NCBI RefSeq assembly: GCF_000184945.1
Contig: NZ_GL586311.1
Location: 2,622,800-2,684,819 of the forward strand
From: Segatella buccae ATCC 33574
Lineage (GTDB): Bacteria > Bacteroidota > Bacteroidia > Bacteroidales > Bacteroidaceae
Length of the DNA: 62,020 bases
Reading direction: 5' to 3'
Every line of letters begins with the position of its first letter. Position 1 is the first letter of the stretch. Below the pieces are notes generated by a model that saw nothing but the letters and a program-made list of their open reading frames with translations, did no database searches and had not been told where the DNA came from. Shown in pieces: positions 44,137 through 52,933 of this stretch. A program made the translations under genes and the position numbers.

Positions 44137-45170
44137 TATATTGTGAAAAATCAGCATTAAAGTATGTGATCGTACATATAGTTGGGAATAAGTCATTTAA
44201 TGAAAATGTTATTTATTCTGCATCAGAAACAATTCTTGATGAGGATTTAGTAGGTGTTTTAAACATGTATTATTTGCAGTCTTTTAAAACTGAAGAATAC
44301 TACCAACTCTACCACGAAAGTGATTTGGTATTAAATGAGGTTTATACCTATGTCTCCAAGATTTTCGATGAGCCTAAACAACTTTATGAACAATCGGTAA
44401 ATCTGGCAAAACATTTGTATGAGCAAAGCACCCACCCTAGAATCAAAGGTGGTGAGTTTTATACCGTGTATTTCAAAGATTGTATATTTGACGGAGAAAC
44501 TCTTGATGCGGTTGGTTTATTCAAATCGGAGAATAAAGAGACTTTTTTGAAGGTGTTGCGTGAAAACGGCAGTTTCAACTTAGTGAGCGACAAGGGTATC
44601 AACATTAAAAAGCTGGACAAAGGCTGCCTGATTTTCAATAAGGACAGAGAAAACGGATATGTAGTTGCTGTGGTTGATAATACCAATAAGGACGTAGAAG
44701 CTCAATACTGGATTGATGATTTTCTACATGTCCGACAACGGAAGGACGAATACGCTAATACGCAAAATTTTATGGCGTTAGCAAAGAACTTTGTAATCAA
44801 AGAATTGCCTAAGGAATTTGAGGTTTCCAAAGCAGACCAAATTGATTTGCTCAACAAGTCGTTGCATTTTTTCAAAGAGAAAGAAACTTTTAATATTAAT
44901 GATTTTTCCCATGAAGTAATTGCTCAACCCGAAGTGATTGAAAGATTTCATCAGTATAAGCAAGAGTATGAGGACCAAAGTGATATTGTCATCGATAATC
45001 AGTTCAAAATTTCCGAATCCGCTTGTAAAAAGCAGCAGCGCTCCTACAAACGTGTCATCAATTTGGACAAGAAAATCCAAATCGTCATTGCCGGCAATCG
45101 CCAAAATATAGAACAGGGAAAAGATGATCGTGGAAAATTTTACAAGGTATATTATACAGATGAAGAGTGA
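44133..45170 (+). CDS. Nucleoid-associated NdpA/YejK-like protein
   Basis: A 345-residue protein of the 37-kDa nucleoid-associated family. Typical blocks: YLQSFKTEEYYQLYHE, KGGEFYTVYFKDCIFDGETL, DKGCLIFNKDRENGYVVAVV and AQYWIDDFL. Members bind DNA or nucleoprotein and are often found on mobile DNA. It overlaps the membrane protein gene by 4 bases and ends about 50 bases before the AbiEi-like gene. Confidence 0.85.
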   Translation: MIYCEKSALKYVIVHIVGNKSFNENVIYSASETILDEDLVGVLNMYYLQSFKTEEYYQLYHESDLVLNEVYTYVSKIFDEPKQLYEQSVNLAKHLYEQSTHPRIKGGEFYTVYFKDCIFDGETLDAVGLFKSENKETFLKVLRENGSFNLVSDKGINIKKLDKGCLIFNKDRENGYVVAVVDNTNKDVEAQYWIDDFLHVRQRKDEYANTQNFMALAKNFVIKELPKEFEVSKADQIDLLNKSLHFFKEKETFNINDFSHEVIAQPEVIERFHQYKQEYEDQSDIVIDNQFKISESACKKQQRSYKRVINLDKKIQIVIAGNRQNIEQGKDDRGKFYKVYYTDEE

Positions 45171-45218
45171 ATTGTGCGACAAATCATTCGTGTTTTTGTT
45201 GGAGTAAAAAACGAATTC

Positions 45219-45950
45219 ATGAACGAAAATATTTCAGAAATAGTAAGAAGAAAAATAGAGAAAACGGATTATGGCATCGTGTTTTCCGCGAGCGATTTTC
45301 CTGTTGAAGTTACCAAGCAAAAAACAGTAAACAAGGTCTTGGAAAACTTGACTAAAGCTGGTGAAATTCGACGTTTGTCGAAAGGTCGATATTACAAAAC
45401 AAAAATGACAGAGTTTGGTGAGCTTATGCCCAGCAGTTATCAGATTGTAAAGGACTTACTGGAAGAGAACGGCAAACTGATTGGTTATATTACAGGATAT
45501 CAAATTTTTAATGAGCTTGGATTGACTACACAAGTTTCTGCCATTTTGCAGATAGGAACCATCAAAGATAAGAAAAGCACAAAGCGTGGTTATTACAGGA
45601 TGAAATTTATAAAACAATGGAATACAATCACCAAAGAGAATATTCCTCTTTTGCAGTTGCTCGATTGCCTTCGTTTCTTCAAAAATATTCCTGACACTAA
45701 CCCTGCGGATAGCAGTAAAAAACTCTTGGGGCTATTATATAAGTTAAGTGAAATTCAACGCAGCAAAATAAAAAAATTGGCTTTAAAATACACTCCGCAG
45801 ACAATCGCATTATTGGGTGCAATGCTTGAAGTGTTGAATCCGAACGAAGATGTTCTGATATTGCAAATGTCGCTTAATTACCAGACATTTTATAACTTAT
45901 CAATTCCGCAAGAAATATTGCCTAATCAAAAGAAATGGAATATAAGATGA
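45219..45950 (+). CDS. AbiEi-like antitoxin (DUF6088 type)
   Basis: From the ATG at 45219 the protein has 243 residues. The N-terminal winged-helix part has GIVFSASDFPVEVTKQKTVN and GEIRRLSKGRYYKTK, as in DUF6088/AbiEi antitoxins that repress their operon and counter a nucleotidyltransferase toxin. The next gene starts by ATGA overlap, the normal arrangement with abiEii, but that toxin is broken. The annotated TTG/GTG alternatives upstream lie in the end of the NdpA-like gene. Confidence 0.8.
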   Translation: MNENISEIVRRKIEKTDYGIVFSASDFPVEVTKQKTVNKVLENLTKAGEIRRLSKGRYYKTKMTEFGELMPSSYQIVKDLLEENGKLIGYITGYQIFNELGLTTQVSAILQIGTIKDKKSTKRGYYRMKFIKQWNTITKENIPLLQLLDCLRFFKNIPDTNPADSSKKLLGLLYKLSEIQRSKIKKLALKYTPQTIALLGAMLEVLNPNEDVLILQMSLNYQTFYNLSIPQEILPNQKKWNIR

Positions 45951-46153
45951 AACTGCACGAAAATCAACCTCTGTTTGCCCAACCACCCAATTTTGCAGCA
46001 AACATCTTGAATATAAGACCAGAATTTATCGAGAAAGCTTATTGGATTACTCGTGCGTTACAGAGAAAGTCTCAAAATGTCAATGCCGAGAAAGTAGTTT
46101 TCAAAGGAGGAACGTCCCTCTCTAAGGCCTTAAATAATTTATTGATTCCGTAA
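45947..46153 (+). pseudogene. AbiEii toxin fragment
   Basis: Only 68 residues remain. They end in VVFKGGTSLSKALNNLLIP, which is the nucleotide-binding GG-T/S motif of AbiEii/AbiGii nucleotidyltransferase toxins. The Asp-x-Asp metal-binding residues that should follow (in a SxDIDL-like block) are gone, so the toxin is inactive. The break is immediately before the HEAT-repeat gene, whose ATG overlaps the stop codon (TAATG). Confidence 0.8.
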
Positions 46154-46767
46154 TGTGCATAGATAAAGTATTAAGTGATATTATAGCAATTAAGAATGGC
46201 TTTCAGCACATCCTTGATGGGGCTGATGGAATCCTTTCGACATACTCAAAGGAACAGTGCTTTGAATTTGCTCTTGAATTGTTTAAGCACGAAGCCTATC
46301 AAGCCCGAATGTTGGCAACAACGGTATTGGGAAGATTGGCAACAACGAATGATGATGCCCTTTATTTTCTGAAAGAGCAAGTCAGCACAGACGAGAATTG
46401 GCGAGTTCAGGAAATGCTTGCAAAGGCTTTTGATGAGGTTTGCAAACGCAGAGGATATGAAATGTCCTTATCTCTCATCGAAGAGTGGATAAATGACGAT
46501 AATCCGAATGTAGTCCGTGCCGTAACAGAAGGGCTGAGGATTTGGACAAGTCGCCCATTCTTCAAAGAAAATCCATCGGTGGCTATTGCATTAATCAGTA
46601 AGCATAAAGCACACGAGAGCAAATATCTTCGGAAATCCGTAGGAAACGCTCTAAGGGATATAAGCAAGAAGCACGCAGAATTGATACGGCAAGAGGTGGA
46701 GCAATGGGATTTATCCAATCCTCGAATTATGTTCACTTATAAACTTGCAGCGAAGTTGTTAAAGTAA
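46153..46767 (+). CDS. HEAT-repeat DNA-alkylation-repair-like protein
   Basis: A 204-residue all-helical protein. Blocks YSKEQCFEFALELFKHEAYQ, ENWRVQEMLAKAFDEVC, NPNVVRAVTEGLRIWTSRPF and RKSVGNALRDISKKH are the HEAT repeats of the AlkC/AlkD-like DNA alkylation repair group. I did not find clear evidence for glycosylase activity. The gene begins a block of small cargo genes on the plus strand. Confidence 0.82.
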   Translation: MCIDKVLSDIIAIKNGFQHILDGADGILSTYSKEQCFEFALELFKHEAYQARMLATTVLGRLATTNDDALYFLKEQVSTDENWRVQEMLAKAFDEVCKRRGYEMSLSLIEEWINDDNPNVVRAVTEGLRIWTSRPFFKENPSVAIALISKHKAHESKYLRKSVGNALRDISKKHAELIRQEVEQWDLSNPRIMFTYKLAAKLLK

Positions 46768-46780
46768 AAAAGATATATCA

Positions 46781-47374
46781 ATGAAACAGAAAGTATTATT
46801 TATCATATTGAATGAATACACAGATTGGGAGGGGGCTTTTCTCTCCACGACTCTTCATGTGGGCGTGATACCGGGCGGTGAAATAAAATACGAAGTGCAT
46901 ACCATTGCCCCGACATCGGACGCAGTCCGTTCCATCGGAGGTTTCAGAACCTTGCCCGATTATTCTTTCGAGAATATGCCGAAAGATTATGCCGCTTTAG
47001 TGCTTATCGGTGGCAACCGTTGGGACTCTCCTGAAGCAGAACTTTTCGTACCATTGGTACGGGAGGCTTTGGATAAAGGTAAAATCATCGGGGCGATATG
47101 TAACGGTGTTTCATTCCTATGTTCACACGGTTTCCTGAACAATGTAAAGCATACAGGCAACGGTCTCGACCAACTCAAAAAATGGGGCGATATCGTTTAC
47201 ACTAACGCAGAAAACTATGTGGAAGCACAAGCTGTTAGTGACAAGAATATTGTTACGGCAAACGGTGTAGGGCATTTGGAATTCACTCGAGAGATGCTTC
47301 TATTGCTGGAAGCCAATACTCCGGAAAACATTGCGTCATGGTATGATTTCTATAAAAACGGATTTGTGAGATAA
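46781..47374 (+). CDS. DJ-1/PfpI-family protein
   Basis: A 197-residue class I glutamine-amidotransferase-like protein. The nucleophile elbow is IIGAICNGVSFLCSHGF (Cys at about 109), preceded by LVLIGGNRWDSPE. Members act as stress proteins, proteases or glyoxalases; the substrate cannot be told. It follows the HEAT-repeat gene by 13 bases. Confidence 0.87.
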   Translation: MKQKVLFIILNEYTDWEGAFLSTTLHVGVIPGGEIKYEVHTIAPTSDAVRSIGGFRTLPDYSFENMPKDYAALVLIGGNRWDSPEAELFVPLVREALDKGKIIGAICNGVSFLCSHGFLNNVKHTGNGLDQLKKWGDIVYTNAENYVEAQAVSDKNIVTANGVGHLEFTREMLLLLEANTPENIASWYDFYKNGFVR

Positions 47375-47394
47375 AGTTATTTTTCTGAAATTAT

Positions 47395-47802
47395 ATGGTC
47401 GTAATATCAAACATAAAAGCCACGTTTTCGTGCAATTTACAGAGCGTTTGGCAAGTTGTAACATCGCTAACAGACTATTCGTGGAGAAGTGATGTTGAAA
47501 AGATAGAGGTCATATCAGACACGCAATTTGTAGAAATAACGAAGAGTGGATATAAGACAACTTTCACGGTAACAAGATAAGAACCTTTTTGTCTTTGGGA
47601 GTTTGACATGGAGAATGACAATATGAAAGGACATTGGATCGGTGTTTTCAGTGGCAATGAAAAGAATGCTACGATTGACTTTACAGAACACATTGAGCCT
47701 AAGAAATGGTTTATGATTCCATTTGTGAAGATTTATTTGAAATATCGGCAAGCCAAGTATGTCAGAGATTTAAGAAACGTGTTGAAAAGAGTACAGCCAT
47801 AG
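47395..47802 (+). pseudogene. SRPBCC-family protein with an internal stop
   Basis: One reading frame encodes an SRPBCC (START-like) protein of about 135 residues: VVISNIKATFSCNLQSVWQV at the start and DFTEHIEPKKWFMIPFVKIY later. A TAA at 47578-47580 divides it. The frame continues without shift (EPFCLWEFDMENDNMKGHW), so one base change, probably AAA or GAA to TAA, broke the gene. Confidence 0.8.
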
Positions 47803-47818
47803 ATTTTTGGAAACCAAT

Positions 47819-48349
47819 ATGATGAAATTAGAATTAATAATGCTGCTTCTCCCTGTTGTGTTCATGCTTCACGAATACGAAGAGATTATCATGTTCAGGC
47901 ATTGGCTAGACAGAAATAGGGATGAATTGAAAAGGCGTTTCCCGAAATTCGAGCGGTTTCTTGCACGCAGGAGACATTTTGATTATTCCACAGCCACATT
48001 TGCCATTGGGACTGCCCACGAGTTCATTCTGATTTCCCTCATTTCTTTCTGTGCCGTATGGTTGGGTGCTTATCAGTGGTGGTTCGCTGCATTTGCAGGG
48101 TATTCCTTCCACCTTATAGTACATCTTGCTCAATGGACAATATACCGAAAATATATACCTGTTATCATTACCACATTTTTGACTTTGCCTTATTGTGTCT
48201 ATGCCTTTGTTGAATTGGAAAAGACTTCCATTCTATCTCCTTTACAGATGTTCTTATGGTCAGTTGTCGGGATTATCCTTACAGTGCTTAGTTTACTCTC
48301 TGCTTTTTTCGTGATGAGCAAATTTCAACAATGGCAGGAGAAACATTGA
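47819..48349 (+). CDS. HXXEE-domain membrane protein
   Basis: From the ATG at 47819 the protein has 176 residues. The HXXEE motif is in VVFMLHEYEEIIMF (about residue 14-22) and a second histidine-containing helix is in SFHLIVHLAQW. Four or five membrane segments. The family is of unknown function with a predicted metal site in the membrane. A TTG at 47807 is a weaker start. Confidence 0.82.
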   Translation: MMKLELIMLLLPVVFMLHEYEEIIMFRHWLDRNRDELKRRFPKFERFLARRRHFDYSTATFAIGTAHEFILISLISFCAVWLGAYQWWFAAFAGYSFHLIVHLAQWTIYRKYIPVIITTFLTLPYCVYAFVELEKTSILSPLQMFLWSVVGIILTVLSLLSAFFVMSKFQQWQEKH

Positions 48350-48382
48350 GAGCGTATTGTCAATAATAAAGTAATAGAAAGA

Positions 48383-49231
48383 ATGTCCCGATTCCCCATC
48401 CATAGAAGTTCGCAACTCACAGAATTCGGAGTATATCTGAAGACGGTCGCCTTTCGGACATCGACACCTTCAGAAAGATATGCTTTCTCCCATACCGATG
48501 ATTATTATTTCTTCGGCTTCATAGAGGATGGGCAATGCCGTCTGAATATTGATTTTGAGGAATACACTTTCGGGAAAGGAAGCCTGGCTATCATCCGTCC
48601 GGGACAAGTACACCGTATCATCGACGCTTTCAATCTTTCCGCAAAGTTCTTGGTTATCGACTCGGTATTGGTGGATAAGGAGGAAAAACGAACGCTTGAG
48701 AGATACGGTCGCCCTCAAATACAACTATCCGACATATCGGAACAGAAACTATTATTATCACTTCTTGACTGCAAACTGAGTGGCATGAAAAATCCATCTG
48801 CCAAAGCAGTCGTTCAGCGACTGACCACCGTCATTGTAGGGTTAGTCGTGGAGAACATTGTAAATGCAACGATAGCTCAATCCAAATTGCAGGGGACAGT
48901 GACCAGACACAAGGAAATAGTATGGGAATTTCGGGATTTGTTGGAAAGCAATATCCGAAGCAAACGTTCGCCATCATTCTATGCCGGGCGGCTGAACATT
49001 ACCGTTGCCTACCTGAATGAAGCTGTAAATTCTGTTCTGGGGACAAGTGTGAGCCACCATATCCAAAACGAGATTATTTTGTTGGCTAAACGTCAATTGG
49101 TCTATACTACAGATTCCATCAAAGAGATTGCACATAGTTTAGGCTTTAACGATTACTCCTACTTCACACGGCTGTTTACCAAGGTTGCAGGCGTTTCTCC
49201 CACGTTCTTCAGAAGGACTTACCACGAATAG
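48383..49231 (+). CDS. AraC-family transcriptional regulator
   Basis: A 282-residue regulator. N-terminal cupin-like sensor domain (FFGFIEDGQCRLNIDFEEYT, SLAIIRPGQVHRI), C-terminal double HTH with LNITVAYLNEAVNSVLG and SIKEIAHSLGFNDYSYFTRLF followed by GVSPTFFRR. It probably controls the MATE transporter gene next to it. Confidence 0.92.
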   Translation: MSRFPIHRSSQLTEFGVYLKTVAFRTSTPSERYAFSHTDDYYFFGFIEDGQCRLNIDFEEYTFGKGSLAIIRPGQVHRIIDAFNLSAKFLVIDSVLVDKEEKRTLERYGRPQIQLSDISEQKLLLSLLDCKLSGMKNPSAKAVVQRLTTVIVGLVVENIVNATIAQSKLQGTVTRHKEIVWEFRDLLESNIRSKRSPSFYAGRLNITVAYLNEAVNSVLGTSVSHHIQNEIILLAKRQLVYTTDSIKEIAHSLGFNDYSYFTRLFTKVAGVSPTFFRRTYHE

Positions 49232-49327
49232 TGCTATCATTACCATTATCCGTCTATTGTGACAGCTTGTATCCCACCGTACCTTTGCAGCGAACTTTAT
49301 TCACTTAAAAAGATACGGATTATAAGG

Positions 49328-50680
49328 ATGAACAACGCTGTGAATATTTTGCGAGAAGGAAGTATGATGAAAGCCCTGACAAAGTTGGGGATACCTATTG
49401 TCATCGCAATGCTGATTATGGCAATATACAATGTGGTAGATACTTTTTGGGTTGCACGTCTTGGAACTCTTCCTGTCGCCGCTGTATCTGTTGTTTTCCC
49501 TATATCGTTGTTATTTCTTGGGATAGGACTGATGTTCGGTGTCGGAGGCGGAGTGTATATATCCCGTCTGTTGGGAGCGAAACAGGTTGTCAAGGCAAGT
49601 CAGGTCGCTTCCGTCTCAGTGATTACCTCTGTGATGTTGGCAGCTCTCATTGCCTTTGTGTGCAATGCGTTCCTGCCGGACATCCTACTTTTCATGGGAG
49701 CAAACGAGGAGATGATAAGTTTGGCAGAATCCTACGGCAGGCTTTTTATCATCAGTTGTGTCATAGGAACATTGAATGTGTCCATGTCCAATATCATTGT
49801 TTCACAAGGTGCGTCGAAGACATCTGCGTCGGCAATGATCATCGGCTCTATCGTTAATGTTGCATTAGACCCCTTGTTTATCTACACTTTCAATTGGGGT
49901 GTGGAAGGTGCTGCATGGGCAACTATTTTTTCAAGAATCATCACGACAGCTATTTACATCCGTTTCCTTACGAAAGCAGAGGTAAAAGTATCTCTTGCCT
50001 TGTTCGCTCCCACGATAAGAATATACGCAGACATCATTAAGATTGGTATCTCTATGCTCTTTTTGCAACTACTCCAGACCCTTTCCATCAGTTTGTTGCA
50101 GAAAGCCGCTGTGAAATATGGGGCAGAGGCTGTTGCGGCTGTGGGTATCGTCCTGAAAATCGTCACATTGGGAACAAACGTAGTTTTCGGATTTGTAAAA
50201 GGACTCCAACCTATGGCAGGCTATAACTACGGGGCAGGCAATTTTCAAAGATTAAGGGAAGCGGTGTGCTGTTCTCTGATACTCACAACCTCGTTTTGTG
50301 TGCTCTGGAGTATTCTTATAGTCATTTTTACCTCTCCTATCATCAGTTGTTTCGGTAAAGACGAAACAATGCAGGAAATAGCAAGAATTGCGCTTAGGGC
50401 CAATACGATTATGTTCTTCACTTTCGGATTCCAATTTGTGTATTCCACACTATATATGGCAATCGGAAGAGCAAGGCAAAGTCTTCTGCTAAACATCGGA
50501 CGGCAAGGTTTGTTTTTTATCCCTATAATATTGCTGCTTCCATCGTATTGGGAACTAAATGGAGTGCTTTATGCACAGCCTATTGCCGACGTCTTTGCAA
50601 CCTTGATGACGCTGCTTTTTGCCGTCCGAATTCACAGGGAGATAGGTCATCAATCACATCTCACGACAGAAAATATATAA
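49328..50680 (+). CDS. MATE-family multidrug efflux transporter
   Basis: A protein of 450 residues from the ATG at 49328 with twelve predicted membrane segments in two bundles. N-terminal LGIPIVIAMLIMAIYNVVDT and ARLGTLPVAAVSVVFPISLL are typical of the DinF/NorM group; GYNYGAGNFQRLREA is the signature between the bundles. It exports cationic drugs with Na+ or H+ uptake; the actual substrate is unknown. It ends with TAATG overlapping a small gene. Confidence 0.9.
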   Translation: MNNAVNILREGSMMKALTKLGIPIVIAMLIMAIYNVVDTFWVARLGTLPVAAVSVVFPISLLFLGIGLMFGVGGGVYISRLLGAKQVVKASQVASVSVITSVMLAALIAFVCNAFLPDILLFMGANEEMISLAESYGRLFIISCVIGTLNVSMSNIIVSQGASKTSASAMIIGSIVNVALDPLFIYTFNWGVEGAAWATIFSRIITTAIYIRFLTKAEVKVSLALFAPTIRIYADIIKIGISMLFLQLLQTLSISLLQKAAVKYGAEAVAAVGIVLKIVTLGTNVVFGFVKGLQPMAGYNYGAGNFQRLREAVCCSLILTTSFCVLWSILIVIFTSPIISCFGKDETMQEIARIALRANTIMFFTFGFQFVYSTLYMAIGRARQSLLLNIGRQGLFFIPIILLLPSYWELNGVLYAQPIADVFATLMTLLFAVRIHREIGHQSHLTTENI

Positions 50681-50949
50681 TGTTGAACTTAAAAGATATA
50701 ATTATGCTGAGACTCACTCAAACGGAAGACTTCAAGACGATAATTTCGTCTTGCTCTACAGAAGAGCAAGTACAAAAGGCATCGGACAATTTTATATTGA
50801 AGGTCGTTGCTCTATGTGATACAGAAGAAGATACTGTCTCGTTGTTTCGTATCCTCCGCTACACTCGCTGTCGCTTACAAGCTATGCAAAAGGCGTATCC
50901 TTTAAACGGAGAGGGGGAAAAATGTGTCAGAACTACTCAGTGTCATTGA
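50680..50949 (+). CDS. Small protein preceding the RteC-like gene
   Basis: An 89-residue frame starting in TAATG overlap with the MATE gene; a second start at 50704 gives 81 residues (MLRLTQTEDFKTIISSCSTE). Helical, with ALCDTEEDTVSLFRILRYTR. It overlaps the RteC-like gene by 26 bases in another frame, and may be the former N-terminal part of a longer RteC-like protein. Confidence 0.6.
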   Translation: MLNLKDIIMLRLTQTEDFKTIISSCSTEEQVQKASDNFILKVVALCDTEEDTVSLFRILRYTRCRLQAMQKAYPLNGEGEKCVRTTQCH

Positions 50950-51298
50950 CACAGAGTTGAAGTTGCTGAAGATGCGAATGCAGGGGCTTCTTCCTGCTTT
51001 GTCTGTCAAACCAACCAAGAAACTCCACTGGACAGGCAAGGCGACAGACTTGGTGGAACTACTTTATGCCCTTGACACCTGCGACTGTATCAATGATGGA
51101 GAGATTGGTGTAGAGGAACTGGCAGACGCTCTTTCTGAAATCTTCGGTGTGGAAATCAAGAACTGCTACAACGTCTATATGAATATGAAACGTCGCAAGG
51201 ACGACAGTCGCACATATTTCCTTGACGAACTCCGAGAGAAACTGAACAAACGAATGGTAGAGAGCGACCTGAAAGGAGGAAAATTCAAAAAACGGTAA
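50924..51298 (+). CDS. RteC-like regulator, short form
   Basis: A 124-residue protein from a GTG preceded by GGAGAGGGGG. It matches the C-terminal half of RteC, the regulator that turns on excision in CTnDOT-type elements: KLHWTGKATDLVELLYALDT, then FGVEIKNCYNVYMNMKRRKD and RTYFLDELREKLNKRM. Typical RteC is about 220 residues, so this is half length. A terminator follows. Confidence 0.78.
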   Translation: MSELLSVIDTELKLLKMRMQGLLPALSVKPTKKLHWTGKATDLVELLYALDTCDCINDGEIGVEELADALSEIFGVEIKNCYNVYMNMKRRKDDSRTYFLDELREKLNKRMVESDLKGGKFKKR

Positions 51299-51314
51299 TT
51301 GCATGCAAATAATC

Positions 51315-51354
51315 AATCAGGCTTCCCCAAACGAGATGGAAGCCTGATTTTTTC
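51315..51354 (+). terminator. Rho-independent terminator
   Basis: AATCAGGCTTCC and GGAAGCCTGATT form a perfect 12-bp stem with an 11-base loop followed by TTTT. It ends the plus-strand unit before the convergent mobA gene. Confidence 0.9.
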
Positions 51355-51384
51355 ATCCATAAAGAACAGTACAATGTAAAATGG

Positions 51385-51801
51385 TTACTGCCGATGTTGC
51401 CATTTTTCTTGGAATTCACGAGTCAATTGCACGATTTCCCCTCCGATTATTGCCAGTTCAAGTGTCAGTTTCTCCAACTTTGTGAGCATTGCAAAGGCTT
51501 TCTTCTCTGTAAAGTTGCTCTTCATTGCAACTACTGTCTGGTTGTAATTGACTCCCACACTGCGGAATTGTCCATACAAAGTCGTCAGCTTTTGATAATA
51601 GTCAAGCAACGAACGATCCACTTTTATCACCCGAAAAGTCTCATTAAAGATTCTTGCCTTGATGAAAAGTGACAGACTTGGTACACCGCTTTCCTCTTTC
51701 ATCGTGAGGAAATGAGCGTATTCCGTCGGTGTGAAATTGACCGAAACACGCTTCTCTGTCTTCTCTTTGGAGCGTACGCTCCGAATTTTCTTCATTTTCA
51801 T
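51385..51801 (-). CDS. mobA: Second MobA-type mobilisation protein
   Basis: A 138-residue protein with a basic start (KIRSVRSKEKTEKRVSVNFT), a ribbon-helix-helix-like part and GVNYNQTVVAMKSNFTEKKA (about 92-111), the same layout as the MobA at 24222. In CTnDOT-type elements mobB and mobC follow, but here the downstream side is the RteC-like unit in the other direction, so this is a stranded mobA. An oriT-like hairpin lies about 105 bases upstream. Confidence 0.85.
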   Translation of the reverse strand: MKMKKIRSVRSKEKTEKRVSVNFTPTEYAHFLTMKEESGVPSLSLFIKARIFNETFRVIKVDRSLLDYYQKLTTLYGQFRSVGVNYNQTVVAMKSNFTEKKAFAMLTKLEKLTLELAIIGGEIVQLTREFQEKWQHRQ

Positions 51802-51905
51802 TTCTTACTTTGAATTTTAGTGTTTCACGGCATAAGCAGTATTCGAAACATGATATTGTCTCTTTCAAGAAAAACGACTTCGGAGTTTTTCAGCTCTCTC
51901 GGGGA

Positions 51906-51958
51906 GCAAGGGTTTTATGCTGCAAAAACGGAGTCGTGCTGCATAAAACATACCTTGC
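51906..51958. other. Probable oriT hairpin of the second mob module
   Basis: GCAAGG...CCTTGC at the ends and GTTTTATGC...GCATAAAAC within make a 53-bp hairpin preceded by CTCTCGGGGA. Its outer sequences, length and place match the hairpin at 24689-24741, while the inner stem differs. Confidence 0.65.
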
Positions 51959-52504
51959 TATTTGCCCGATGCAAATAAATCCATCCCGAAAAACGGAGCA
52001 TTTCTTTCTCTAAAAGAAAGGTTTTATGCCTCGAAGGCTTCGGCTTACCGCTTGGGTGCAAAGTTACTAAGCGTTGTGTCTAACTCCGTTACCTCATATG
52101 AAGCCACAACTATCCAAATTAACGCCACAAGTACGCACTAAAGGAAATCACGCTGATTACAGCATCTCCGAGCCATATATTTGCACTGTCGAATATGTCG
52201 GTGGAGGGATGCATCTTCGATAATATCACGTTTCGATGAGCGATATGAGCGAGGGTGTATATCAAAGAACATGTCCTTGATTCTTTCACTTGAACGTGGG
52301 AATGTGCGAAAGCAGATACAATCGAATGATTGTATTGATGGACACCAATGAACATCTCCACTGAAAGGGTATGAACGAAAGGATGTAGCCCTGCTGGTAC
52401 AAGTCGACTGTTGGGCATATCTTCGATAGCGGACGTATTCATCTTCATCGGTAAATATACCGACAACGAAATGAACAGTGAATTGTATAACAATAAAAGT
52501 AAGT
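51959..52504. other. Interval between oriT hairpin and DUF3408 gene, no confident gene
   Basis: In CTnDOT-type elements a ParA-like gene usually occupies this place, but I see no Walker motif on either strand. Short frames are present on both strands without family resemblance. The interval may be a deletion junction. Confidence 0.4.
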
Positions 52505-52933
52505 ATGACAGAAAAACAAAACGGCAAGGTAGATCCCGTTGCCATCCGAGAACTTATTTCACAGGGTATTCCCATGAAAAGAAAAGAGAGCGAGATAAAA
52601 CGCTCTCAATCAGAAGAGCAGTGTACTGAATCGGAACGTCCCAATGACGAACCAATGTCAAAGGATTTTTCAAAAGCCCCAAGAAGAGAAAGGCGAAAGG
52701 CTGACAAAGGTGATTATGAGTCACTTTTCATCTGTCGCAACACTTTGAAAAATCGCAAGACCATCTATATTGCCAAAGAGTTGCAAGACACGTTGGCGGA
52801 GATAGTCATGTCGATGAGAAACAGAGATATGACCATCGGCATCTATGTGGAGAACATCATCCTCCACCACCTTGAGACCTACAAAGATGAAATCAACAGA
52901 TTGGCTGAGATGAAATTTAGGAAGCTATTGTAA
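52505..52933 (+). CDS. DUF3408 conjugative-transposon protein
   Basis: A protein of 142 residues from the ATG at 52505 (MTEKQNGKVDPVAIRELISQ). A long charged region is followed by the DUF3408 domain: YESLFICRNTLKNRKTIYIA, then MTIGIYVENIILHHLETYKD. Such proteins (TraB/TraC position of CTnDOT) resemble ribbon-helix-helix DNA binders. No other transfer genes follow, so this is a piece of a lost transfer region. Confidence 0.82.
   Translation: MTEKQNGKVDPVAIRELISQGIPMKRKESEIKRSQSEEQCTESERPNDEPMSKDFSKAPRRERRKADKGDYESLFICRNTLKNRKTIYIAKELQDTLAEIVMSMRNRDMTIGIYVENIILHHLETYKDEINRLAEMKFRKLL

Noticed and set aside
52119..52575. Minus-strand frames of 124 and 145 codons upstream of the DUF3408 gene
   Set aside because: They overlap each other in different frames and show no family resemblance; neither has a supported start.
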